Origin: Cytophagia bacterium
Lineage (GTDB): Bacteria > Bacteroidota > Bacteroidia > Cytophagales > Cyclobacteriaceae
Assembly (NCBI GenBank): GCA_013373005.1
Contig: JABXIP010000358.1
Span: 1 to 17,646 of the forward strand
Direction: 5' to 3'
Length of the DNA: 17,646 nt
The notes under the pieces are model-generated. The model did no database searches and was not told where the DNA came from. It was given only the letters and a program-made list of their open reading frames with translations. The position numbers and the translations under genes are program-made. Of this stretch, positions 1 through 7,156 are shown one piece after another (the stretch's first letter is position 1; each line of letters opens with the position of its first letter).

Positions 1-1433
1 ACTTTGTTAGGGTCGAAAGAGGCCAGAAGAATGGCAGGGTAAAGGCCAGAAACCAGTAAGGTCAAAAGAATGATTCCGGCAAAGAATAAATAGATATTCG
101 AGTCGCTCCAGTTCATCTCAAAGTCTAGCTGGAAGTAATTGGCCATGGCGGGTTTAAGGAAAAAGAAAAGAGCCAAAGAAAGGAGGGATGCCACTAACAG
201 AATGGTCAGAGACTCGCCCAAAATCTGAAGTATAATTCTAGATTTTTCACCACCTAATACCTTTCTCAAAGCTACTTCTTTGGCACGTTTGAATGATTGG
301 GCAATGGAGAGATTTACGTAGTTGAAACTAGCAATGAACAAAATAGCTAAAGCCACGATTCCTAAAATGTATATGTTGGTGATATTACCATGAGCAACCA
401 TATCATATTGCACATCCTTGTCGAAATAAATCTCTGTTAGAGGCTCTAAACGCATTCCCATTCTTGGCCCTATCGGGTTGTCATTTTCAAAGTGCTTTAG
501 AATAAAATCTGGGAATTGAGTAGCCAAATAATCAGCTTCTGCCTGGGTGCCAATCTTCACGTAGGTGCTCATAAAGTTGCTCCACCAGTTGGTGAAGAAT
601 GAAGCTCCTTGAAGCACCTCCATATTGATGACCATATCGAATTCCAAATGACTTGATGCAGGTGCCTTTTCCATAATTCCGCTGACAATAAACTCACTGT
701 CATTGTCTAGAATGAGGATTTTACCTAATGGATCCTGACTGCCGAAATACTTTGTTGCCAGTTTCTGACTGAGTACAATATTGTTTGGGTTTTTGAGGAT
801 GGTTTCAGGATCACCACTTTTCAATGGAAAGGAGAAGAAGGTAAAGAAGTTGGCGTCTGTAAAAAGGATTCGGTTCTCATAAAATTTCTGATCCTCAAAA
901 GCTACTAAACCTCTTTCCAAAAAGGTTCTACACACTGATTGAATGTTGTTGGAATAGTCGTCTTTTAAGGCTGGTGCAAAAGGTGCTGAAGTAACACCAA
1001 TGTCATAGCTTTCTTCATTCATGGAGCCAATTCTTAATACGCGGTAGATTTGGTCTTTATCGGTGTGAAATTGGTCTACACTAAGTTCTGACTTGATATA
1101 GAAGTAGAGAAAAACCACACAGAATAGGCCAACGGTAAAGCCGGCAATATTGATGGCTGTGCTGGCGCCTTGTTTGACCAAAGACTTGATGGCATGAAGG
1201 GGATTGAAGATAAACATGTTGCTTCTTTTTGAATGATAGAACCTTTTAAGTGTACTGGGTCTCAGGTATTGAATTACCTGAAGCCAGTATCTGAGCTTTT
1301 TGAATGGTCTCTTGGATTTAGATTGTTCCGCTAAAAACTCGAGCAGGTTTCCCTCAATCTCCTCTGCTAATTCTGACCTGCAGAGTCTATTGATGACACG
1401 TAATGAGAAAGGATATTTTGAGCGACTTTTCAT
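1..1433 (-). CDS. FtsX/MacB-type ABC transporter permease with N-terminal prefix domain (C-terminal part beyond window)
   Basis: The frame is open from an ATG at 1433 to the left edge, giving about 477 residues of a longer protein. Residues 1-72 are a charged, soluble prefix of the kind found on Bacteroidota permeases encoded next to PadR regulators. A first membrane helix (about 92-113, GFTVGLFCVVFLYFY) is followed by a large periplasmic MacB-type domain with the usual DQFH and IYRVLR motifs. After that come helices at about 355-373, 398-422 and 444-473, separated by the FtsX signature KRAKEVALRKVLGG. The family moves lipids, peptides or drugs with a separate ATPase; no ATPase gene is visible here. 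Only the first FtsX half is inside the window, so a second half is expected to the left. It lies one base after padR, with no separate ribosome site, so it is probably co-transcribed and translationally coupled. M73 is a possible alternative start, but the prefix is family-typical, so the longer form is preferred. The substrate is unknown. Confidence 0.88.
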   Translation of the reverse strand, partial: MKSRSKYPFSLRVINRLCRSELAEEIEGNLLEFLAEQSKSKRPFKKLRYWLQVIQYLRPSTLKRFYHSKRSNMFIFNPLHAIKSLVKQGASTAINIAGFTVGLFCVVFLYFYIKSELSVDQFHTDKDQIYRVLRIGSMNEESYDIGVTSAPFAPALKDDYSNNIQSVCRTFLERGLVAFEDQKFYENRILFTDANFFTFFSFPLKSGDPETILKNPNNIVLSQKLATKYFGSQDPLGKILILDNDSEFIVSGIMEKAPASSHLEFDMVINMEVLQGASFFTNWWSNFMSTYVKIGTQAEADYLATQFPDFILKHFENDNPIGPRMGMRLEPLTEIYFDKDVQYDMVAHGNITNIYILGIVALAILFIASFNYVNLSIAQSFKRAKEVALRKVLGGEKSRIILQILGESLTILLVASLLSLALFFFLKPAMANYFQLDFEMNWSDSNIYLFFAGIILLTLLVSGLYPAILLASFDPNK

Positions 1434-1434
1434 G

Positions 1435-1764
1435 TTAAAAGTTCAGGGCATAATCGGGTACCTGGTTCCAAAGCATCTGTCGCTGTTCTTTGGCTTCTTT
1501 CAAGGTGCGTTTGCCGAGAGCTGTGAGATCGTAAATGCGTTTGCGTCTGCCACCTCTTTCTGCACTGGCTCCTGTCATTTCTGAACTTAGATAGTTCTTG
1601 TCTTCCAATCTTGATAGGGTTGAATGCAGGGCACCCATTGATATATTTCTTTGCACCTGATTATAGACTTCATCTTTAATTCGGTTTACATAAGCTTCTT
1701 CCTGAAGGATGAGCACCAGTAGCAAAACCAGTTCCTCAAATTCACCAAGGTTAGTTCCTTTCAT
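1435..1764 (-). CDS. PadR family transcriptional regulator
   Basis: A 109-residue protein with the PadR winged-helix layout. Residues 8-35 form the first helices. A recognition helix lies at about 43-57 (MGALHSTLSRLEDKNYL), and a basic wing follows at 58-80 with GGRRKRIYDLTALG, the family hallmark. A short C-terminal helix (84-100) would serve for dimerisation, as in the small PadR subgroup. PadR proteins are dimeric repressors, often of adjacent transport genes, and respond to small ligands. Here the stop codon is one base before the ATG of the permease, so the two almost certainly form an operon and the regulator probably controls its own pair. A perfect 10-base inverted repeat 44-75 bases upstream of the start is a candidate operator. 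The inducing ligand cannot be read from the sequence. Confidence 0.9.
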   Translation of the reverse strand: MKGTNLGEFEELVLLLVLILQEEAYVNRIKDEVYNQVQRNISMGALHSTLSRLEDKNYLSSEMTGASAERGGRRKRIYDLTALGKRTLKEAKEQRQMLWNQVPDYALNF

Positions 1765-1807
1765 TTGGTTTGTTTCTATTTTGTAGGATTAATGTACGGA
1801 AGCAATT

Positions 1808-1839
1808 TCAATTTGTTTCTATTATTCAGAACAAATTGA
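1808..1839. promoter_or_regulatory. Perfect inverted repeat upstream of padR, candidate operator
   Basis: Arms TCAATTTGTT (1808-1817) and AACAAATTGA (1830-1839) are perfectly complementary around a 12-base spacer. The sequence TTTGTTTCTATT inside it (1812-1823) also occurs as an exact direct copy at 1769-1780, 43 bases away and just before the padR start. This is the only structured DNA in the 110-base gap that holds the padR promoter, so autoregulation by PadR is a reasonable inference. The spacing differs from the classical ATGT-N8-ACAT PadR site, and A+T-rich DNA yields such repeats by chance more easily. Confidence 0.4.
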
Positions 1840-1840
1840 T

Positions 1841-1867
1841 AAAAAAAGTCGGACTACGCGCCCGACT
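1841..1867 (-). terminator. Intrinsic terminator of the esterase gene
   Basis: Read on the minus strand, the stem AGTCGG/CCGACT (1862-1867 with 1847-1852) closes a 9-base loop and is followed at once by a run of seven T (1847-1841). It begins 7 bases after the esterase stop codon and separates that gene from padR, which therefore needs its own promoter. Confidence 0.75.
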
Positions 1868-1874
1868 CTATTTC

Positions 1875-2732
1875 TTAATACTGGTGGAATGCGTCTGAAA
1901 TGAACTTCAGAACTACCGGTAAAGACTCTCTCCAGTAGGTCCAGGTGTGGCCGCCCTGACGTACTCTGTATTCATGAGGAATTTGTTTTTTGCGCATGGC
2001 AATGTGTACCAGGCTATTGCCCTCATACAGAAAATCGTCATCGCCACAGTCAATAAACCATCTGACAGATCCAAGCTCTTTGGCATCACCATCTTCAATA
2101 AGGGATAGTGCGTTGTGTCTTTTAAAATAGGTCTCAATTTCTTCATCAGATGCCTGTAGGTTCATACGTTGAACCTGCTGCTTATACTGATCTAGCGATA
2201 AAGGCCCGATATAGGCACTTAGAGGAGCCGCGGAAGCGAATAGCTCCGGATGATGCATGGCATACATAAAGGTGCCCCCACCTCCCATAGAAAGACCTGA
2301 GATTGCTCTGAATCTCTTTTGTTTTTTGATTCGGTAATTGTCTTCAACAAATGGCATCAGTTCTTCAAAAAAGAAATCTTCATATCTCCAGTCGCTTTTT
2401 GGGATGTTGAAATAACCTCTTTGGCCAGTATTGGCATCGGGCATAACAATAATCATTGGAGTAGCCGTGCCATCTTTAATGGCCTGATCGGTGATGCGCA
2501 AGACCTCACCAAACTGCACCCAGCCGGTATGGTCGTCTCCAGCTCCATGAAGTAGATAAAGCACCGGATAGCTTCTTTCAGAAGTTTCATAGTCTGGTGG
2601 TAAATAGATAGCAAAGTTTCTATCCATTTTAAGGATTTCACTCTTGACAGTAAGGTTGTCGTAGACTTTTCCTGTTTGTGCCGAAAGGCTCCCCATAACC
2701 AGAGAGAGGAGAATTATAAAGCGCGTTTTCAT
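1875..2732 (-). CDS. Secreted alpha/beta-hydrolase esterase (esterase D / CE1-like)
   Basis: A 285-residue protein with a signal peptide (residues 1-18, cleavage probably after SLSA). The alpha/beta-hydrolase core follows. VLYLLHGAG (57-65) forms the oxyanion region, and GLSMGG (146-151) is the nucleophile elbow with Ser148. The catalytic Asp is probably 231 or 232 in DCGDDDFL, and His262 lies in GGHTWTYW. The order and spacing match the esterase D superfamily, which includes S-formylglutathione hydrolases, CE1 acetylxylan or feruloyl esterases and trehalose mycolyltransferases. The signal peptide argues for a periplasmic or secreted esterase acting on ester side groups of polysaccharides or siderophores rather than formylglutathione hydrolase. 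No carbohydrate-binding domain and no polysaccharide-utilisation genes are nearby, so the substrate stays open. It is monocistronic, with terminators on both sides. Its start is preceded by A-rich DNA without a Shine-Dalgarno sequence, as is usual in this phylum. Confidence 0.85.
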   Translation of the reverse strand: MKTRFIILLSLVMGSLSAQTGKVYDNLTVKSEILKMDRNFAIYLPPDYETSERSYPVLYLLHGAGDDHTGWVQFGEVLRITDQAIKDGTATPMIIVMPDANTGQRGYFNIPKSDWRYEDFFFEELMPFVEDNYRIKKQKRFRAISGLSMGGGGTFMYAMHHPELFASAAPLSAYIGPLSLDQYKQQVQRMNLQASDEEIETYFKRHNALSLIEDGDAKELGSVRWFIDCGDDDFLYEGNSLVHIAMRKKQIPHEYRVRQGGHTWTYWRESLPVVLKFISDAFHQY

Positions 2733-2807
2733 AGATAAGGGTTTGATTGATTGGAATTTGGGGAAAAGAAAAATTAATCACAATAGGCTTGTTATGAACG
2801 GAAATGA

Positions 2808-2837
2808 AAAAGCCTGACTCATAAGAATCAGGCTTTT
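2808..2837 (-). terminator. Intrinsic terminator of fabD
   Basis: Stem AAAAGCCTGA/TCAGGCTTTT (10 pairs, 2808-2817 with 2828-2837) around a 10-base loop. On the minus strand it ends in five T. It lies about 20 bases after the fabD stop and is nearly symmetric, so it could work in either direction, but only minus-strand genes flank it. Confidence 0.85.
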
Positions 2838-2858
2838 GGTTCTATTTTGAAGGTCACA

Positions 2859-3731
2859 CTAAATGCTGTCTACCTCTGCTTCTCTATGGATTTTCTTTAC
2901 CAATCCTTGTAAAACTTTACCCGGTCCGGATTCAATGAAGTGAGTGGCTCCATCAGCTACCATGGCCTGAACAGACTGTGTCCAACGAACTGGTGCAGTA
3001 AGTTGAATTTTAAGGTTTTCCTTAATCTCATCAATGTCGGTAGAAGCTTTAGCTGTAACGTTTTGATAGATAGGGCAGATACCTTTGCTAAATACGGTAG
3101 AGTCAATGGCTTTCTCTAACTCTTCACGAGCAGGCTCCATCAATGGTGAGTGGAAAGCACCACCTACAGGAAGTGGAAGAGCTCTTCTGGCTCCGGCTTC
3201 TTTCGCTGCTTCACAGGCTAGCTCAATGCCTTTATGTGTTCCTGAAATCACTAATTGACCAGGGCAGTTGTAATTAGCGGCAACAACCACTTCGTTTACA
3301 GACTCACAAATATTTTCAACCACATTGTCGTCAAGGCCAAGGATAGCGGCCATGGTAGATGGGTTGATTTCACAAGCTTTTTGCATAGCCATAGCTCTTT
3401 GAGCAACCAGTTTAAGGCCATCTTCGAAAGATAATACACCACTAGCCACTAGCGCAGAAAACTCACCAAGAGAGTGGCCAGCGACCATGTCTGGTTTGAA
3501 AGAGTCAGAGATTTTGGCTAGTACAACAGAGTGTAGGAATATGGCTGGCTGAGTTACCTTAGTCTGCTTTAGCTCCTCATCAGTTCCATTGAACATGATG
3601 TCGGTGATTCTGAATCCGAGGATGTCATTGGCAGATTCCAATAAGGTTTTGGCTTCGTTTGAAGACTCATATAGGTCTTTCGCCATGCCAGGAAATTGTG
3701 CTCCCTGTCCGGGGAAAACATATGCTTTCAT
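2859..3731 (-). CDS. fabD: Malonyl-CoA:ACP transacylase FabD
   Basis: A 290-residue, full-length acyltransferase that moves malonyl from CoA to acyl carrier protein, giving the extender unit for fatty acid synthesis in the cytoplasm. The N-terminal FPGQGAQFPGM (6-16) supplies the oxyanion glutamine. The nucleophile elbow GHSLGE has Ser87 at its centre. QRAMAMQ carries Arg112, which binds the malonyl carboxylate, and GAFHSPLM contains the catalytic His194. The C-terminal GPGKVLQGLVKKI is family-typical. It is not clustered with fabH, fabG or acpP; its neighbours are a DCC oxidoreductase (41 bases upstream) and an esterase beyond a strong terminator. A -7 element of Bacteroidota type at 3754-3761 suggests that it has its own promoter even if read-through from upstream occurs. 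No Shine-Dalgarno sequence precedes the ATG. Confidence 0.96.
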   Translation of the reverse strand: MKAYVFPGQGAQFPGMAKDLYESSNEAKTLLESANDILGFRITDIMFNGTDEELKQTKVTQPAIFLHSVVLAKISDSFKPDMVAGHSLGEFSALVASGVLSFEDGLKLVAQRAMAMQKACEINPSTMAAILGLDDNVVENICESVNEVVVAANYNCPGQLVISGTHKGIELACEAAKEAGARRALPLPVGGAFHSPLMEPAREELEKAIDSTVFSKGICPIYQNVTAKASTDIDEIKENLKIQLTAPVRWTQSVQAMVADGATHFIESGPGKVLQGLVKKIHREAEVDSI

Positions 3732-3753
3732 ATGAAATTTATTTTTTGCGGCT

Positions 3754-3774
3754 CAAAATTAAGGATAAATCCTT
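3754..3774 (-). promoter_or_regulatory. Candidate fabD promoter -7 element with adjoining palindrome
   Basis: On the minus strand TAATTTTG (3761-3754) matches the Bacteroidota -7 consensus TAnnTTTG exactly and lies 22 bases before the fabD ATG, a spacing similar to that at sdhC. No clear TTTG is found at -33. Directly upstream and sharing one base is the palindrome AAGGAT-AA-ATCCTT (3761-3774), which also covers the stop of the upstream gene. It could be a weak operator or a chance match. Confidence 0.4.
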
Positions 3775-4195
3775 AGGCCTCCACGAAGCGGGCACGAAGT
3801 TCCGGGGTTGGCATTCTACAACTGTCCCTTTTTCCCCACCATTTGTACCTGTTTTTAGCAACGAGGTCATAGCCTGCATGACGAATAAACGGAGGTATAA
3901 TGATGAAAACGTACAACAGAGGGTAGAGGCCAGTGAGCCTTTTAGCTATTCTTAAAGCAGCTGAACTTTTCTTAAATACTTTATCGCCTGAAAGTAAGAC
4001 CAGACTATCAAAGTCTTCCTGATTATAGCCAAGTTCCTTCAGCTTCTTTTGACCGAATTCTGATTGAAGAGCAGCAAATTTAAAATGGCCTTTTGGGTCA
4101 TGATCAATTATAAAGTTGACGGAGTTGTTGCATAGATTGCAAACCCCGTCAAACAATAGAATGTCCTGATCTTTTATCTGATTAACCTTACCCAA
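3773..4195 (-). CDS. DCC-family thiol-disulfide oxidoreductase (DUF393), TTG start
   Basis: A 140-residue protein with the family signature LLFDGVCNLC (residues 13-22). The DxxCxxC motif gives the redox pair Cys19 and Cys22. It ends in the conserved SCRMPTPELRARF (125-137) with Cys126. Residues 91-103 are hydrophobic. The family has a predicted thioredoxin-like fold and a presumed thiol-disulfide exchange role; no precise substrate is established. There is no signal peptide, so it is probably cytoplasmic or peripheral. No ATG is available: an in-frame stop lies two codons upstream of TTG at 4195, and this TTG sits 8 bases after a good AGGAG (4208-4204). The start therefore lies within the last codons of the T9SS paralog upstream, with a 22-base overlap, which suggests translational coupling. 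fabD follows after 41 bases. Confidence 0.85.
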   Translation of the reverse strand: MGKVNQIKDQDILLFDGVCNLCNNSVNFIIDHDPKGHFKFAALQSEFGQKKLKELGYNQEDFDSLVLLSGDKVFKKSSAALRIAKRLTGLYPLLYVFIIIPPFIRHAGYDLVAKNRYKWWGKRDSCRMPTPELRARFVEA

Positions 4196-7047
4196 TTTTT
4201 AAACTCCTGTGTTTTTTTGGACTGATCCAATACATCAAAAGTAACAGTAGCGGTATAATAGTAAGTTCCGCTTGGAAGTAATATTCCATTAGAGTCTGTT
4301 CCATTCCAATCAATAAAGTAGTTGGTTTCGGAGGTGCCTTCAGTAGAATAACTGAATATCTCCTTACCACCCCATCGGTCGTACACCTGGAAGGTTACTG
4401 ATTCTACAAACCTTGGACACTTACCGTTCGGTTGATCAAACGCCTGGAATGTATCATTGATGCCATCGTCATTTGGTGTAAATGTATTTGGCAATTCATA
4501 ATAAGGACAATTGTCAAAGCAAATAGCGGAGCTCAATGGGCTTTCATTGTTGCTTCTGTCTACTGCAGATACTTTATAACAGCCTTTAATTGAAGCCAGT
4601 CCGGTATGTATGAACTGCGTTTGCTGGCTTGTTCCAACCAAAGTGTAGTCTGCTTCTGCTCCGGAAGGAGAGAAATAGATGTTGTATTTGGCAATGTCAT
4701 TATCCGTGTCTTGAGCGGTCCAGTTGATTGTATTAGTGAAATTAGCAAAGCTGCATGGCTCAAATTGTAGCCTGTTACAATTGTCGCTATCTAATACTAA
4801 TAGAGGTCCATCAGGCCCTTCAATCTCCTCGGTTCCTGTGTCAGGATCAATCTCAATTTCAGGCTGTTCTGGTGGAACTTCATCGTTGGGTTGCACACAA
4901 ACAATTTGTGAATCGTTGATCAACGGTGAAGGTATTTTCGGATTTCCGTAACTACCTCTTGTAGTTACATAGTAACAGTATTCTCTGTCGTCAAATAGTT
5001 CGATACCATTGAAAGAACCATCATCATAATACTTCAAGCCGTCTGCAGTTACCATTACACTATCAATGAGCTCAAAGGTGCTAGTGTCATCTGCAGTGGC
5101 ATCGGTTCTGTTCCTATAAATTAAATGGTAAGGGCTGCTTTGCACTTGCAATGACCAAGGAACATCAGCAGACCACGTGAGGTCAACAGCCTTAACTCTC
5201 CCCAGTGCTTCAAGTCGAACAGAAGAAGCGGTTGCTGAGCTGTCAATAAGGTTGTCTCCAGCATCATGGAATCTTACCTGATAGTTATACGGTAAATCCA
5301 TAGTGTTTAAGCCAGTGTCTGTAAAAACCGTATCCATGGTATTGGTAAGAAGTGTTCTTCCACCAGTACCGTTCATGCCGATATACCTGATCAACTCATA
5401 AGTATATGGAGGAGGGAAGAGTGCCGGGTCAATTTCCAAAGGAGATGTCCATCGAACGAATATTTCACCATTGGTGTCATCCGTTGCGTTTACTGATACA
5501 TTGGTTATGGCAGGTACATCCAAAGGAATGAGTACACAAACTTCTTGAGAAGCATAGCTGGTTCCACCAGAAGGCAGAGGGAACTCTGCTACAATTCTGT
5601 AACAATAATTTACTCCAGGTCTCAGGCCATCATCATCTATAAATGACGTCTGGCTTGCTGCTACATCATCAAGCAACTCATAACCGGAGTTGGATGGAAT
5701 TCCAACATTACAGTGCTCAGGATCGAAAACGAAACTCTCCACCCTTCTGTAAACCTCAATGCGAGGATTAAGATTAGATGCTACATAATTATCCCAATTC
5801 AATTCAATGGATTGTCCTGTTAGAATGTTGGCGGCAAGTCCGGTTGGCGCAGGAGCCACTACCCTAACATTCCACCGTTGAAAATCGGTCAGGTTAGGAG
5901 CGTCAGGGTCATCGGGATCATCAGTCACCTTGAATTGAACCTCAAAAGGTCTTGCTTGTATATGAGAGAAATTGGTTTGCCAGCTAAATAGGTGATCAGA
6001 TGGCTGAGGTCTGAACTCTCTTACCTCATCAAGTCCTGGTAGGTTAAAGAATTTGGCAGGAGAGGTGTTTACCTCAAATGGTCCACCAAAGGCTTCAACT
6101 AAAACAGGGTTGTTGTCAGGATCTGTGGCTCTGATAAAAGCCTCTAGTTTAGAACCCGCTTCAATACATGTATCATTAGGTACTTCTAATAAGGGGCGCT
6201 CATTATCGCAGTCTTCAACAATAATCTGCATGTCTCGGGTTACATAACCCAATAACTCATAGCGACCTGAGAATAATGAATATCTCCATTCTTCAATAAT
6301 GAAGGCAATGTTGTATTCTCCCGCAAGCATTGGGGCATCCCATACCACATCACCAGTCAAAGGGTCAATTGAAAACTGTGCAGGGCCTCCTCCGCCTTCT
6401 CTTATGGTAGAAATGTTTGGGTCGTCAAGCGGAAGGTAAGGAACTACTTCTGTTCCCCTATCTTGAAGTGGAATTACAAGTTTATAGGCAAGGCTGTCAC
6501 CGTCAGGATCATAAGCCCCCGGGTTATGAATGAATCTTGATCCAACACAGGCTCTATCAATTGGAGGGATGGTCAATTGAGGGGTTCCGTTTACGTCCAG
6601 TCCCGGGTCGATTCGGATAACCGTTTCAATGTGAAAAGGAATGTTTTCAGAGGAAGCCCCTCCTAAATTAATGATGTTAGCATTCCTGTTTTGTTCTGTA
6701 TAGCTGATTACATAAACACCCGGACCATCAAAGGTATGTTCCCATTCAATAACTACTCTGGAGGTCTGATTACCTATTTGGGTTTCATCAAACTGTCCAC
6801 TAACCGAAGCGGCTTCAAGCGCTGGCTTTCCCTCAATAATTCTTCCCTGGCCGAAGTTTAGGGTTCCGCCTTCACCAACGATAACACCAGATTCTGTATC
6901 TCTATAAATGACAAGTGTGAACCTATATCTCAAGCTTGATTGAGAAATTCTTACTGCAGTTAATTCTCCTGCACGTATGTGTGTCGCCCATGCCTCTACG
7001 GCAGCGAACATTGAAACAAGGGTGATGAGTATGAGTTTTCGCAGCAT
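4174..7047 (-). CDS. Secreted multidomain protein with FN3-like repeats and T9SS type B sorting domain (paralog 2)
   Basis: A 957-residue exported surface or secreted protein. The signal peptide ends after AWA (21-22 region), so the mature protein begins with THIRAGELTA, common in large Bacteroidota surface proteins. Residues about 23-280 form a beta-rich N-terminal part with a cadherin/PKD-like YDPDGDSLAYKL at 179-190. Four fibronectin III-like segments follow at about 398-510, 511-612, 613-720 and 757-846. The C-terminal gliding-motility-associated/T9SS type B domain spans about 848-957, with ELPNTFTPNDDGIND, VYDRWGG, DWNGTDSNG and the final KNWVRLIR. No catalytic motif was seen; adhesion or scaffolding is likely, but the ligand is unknown. 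All 14 cysteines are matched in the upstream paralog, suggesting disulfides. AGGAG stands only two bases before the ATG. The 109-base gap from the paralog shows no good terminator, so the two may be co-transcribed. The last 22 bases overlap the DCC gene. Confidence 0.88.
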   Translation of the reverse strand: MLRKLILITLVSMFAAVEAWATHIRAGELTAVRISQSSLRYRFTLVIYRDTESGVIVGEGGTLNFGQGRIIEGKPALEAASVSGQFDETQIGNQTSRVVIEWEHTFDGPGVYVISYTEQNRNANIINLGGASSENIPFHIETVIRIDPGLDVNGTPQLTIPPIDRACVGSRFIHNPGAYDPDGDSLAYKLVIPLQDRGTEVVPYLPLDDPNISTIREGGGGPAQFSIDPLTGDVVWDAPMLAGEYNIAFIIEEWRYSLFSGRYELLGYVTRDMQIIVEDCDNERPLLEVPNDTCIEAGSKLEAFIRATDPDNNPVLVEAFGGPFEVNTSPAKFFNLPGLDEVREFRPQPSDHLFSWQTNFSHIQARPFEVQFKVTDDPDDPDAPNLTDFQRWNVRVVAPAPTGLAANILTGQSIELNWDNYVASNLNPRIEVYRRVESFVFDPEHCNVGIPSNSGYELLDDVAASQTSFIDDDGLRPGVNYCYRIVAEFPLPSGGTSYASQEVCVLIPLDVPAITNVSVNATDDTNGEIFVRWTSPLEIDPALFPPPYTYELIRYIGMNGTGGRTLLTNTMDTVFTDTGLNTMDLPYNYQVRFHDAGDNLIDSSATASSVRLEALGRVKAVDLTWSADVPWSLQVQSSPYHLIYRNRTDATADDTSTFELIDSVMVTADGLKYYDDGSFNGIELFDDREYCYYVTTRGSYGNPKIPSPLINDSQIVCVQPNDEVPPEQPEIEIDPDTGTEEIEGPDGPLLVLDSDNCNRLQFEPCSFANFTNTINWTAQDTDNDIAKYNIYFSPSGAEADYTLVGTSQQTQFIHTGLASIKGCYKVSAVDRSNNESPLSSAICFDNCPYYELPNTFTPNDDGINDTFQAFDQPNGKCPRFVESVTFQVYDRWGGKEIFSYSTEGTSETNYFIDWNGTDSNGILLPSGTYYYTATVTFDVLDQSKKTQEFKNWVRLIR
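4204..4208 (-). promoter_or_regulatory. Ribosome binding site deciding the TTG start of the DCC gene
   Basis: AGGAG on the minus strand, 8 bases upstream of the TTG at 4195-4193, inside the last codons of the upstream gene. The next codon but one upstream of the TTG is an in-frame TAA, so no longer form is possible. Confidence 0.65.
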
Positions 7048-7156
7048 TTCTCCTATAAAATCCCTTTGGATTAAACGTTTACTTCAATTCAGTCTTATGA
7101 CTTAACACAATAATATTTCAAACGGTTGTAATTGTGAGCCTTAAGATAACACTAAA

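Noticed and set aside
1300..1584. Plus-strand open frame of 94 codons over the padR/permease junction
   Set aside because: Antisense to both genes, which have clear family motifs.
7072..7081. Palindrome TAAACGTTTA between the tandem paralogs as a terminator or operator
   Set aside because: Only 10 bases, no loop and no T run; expected by chance in A+T-rich DNA.
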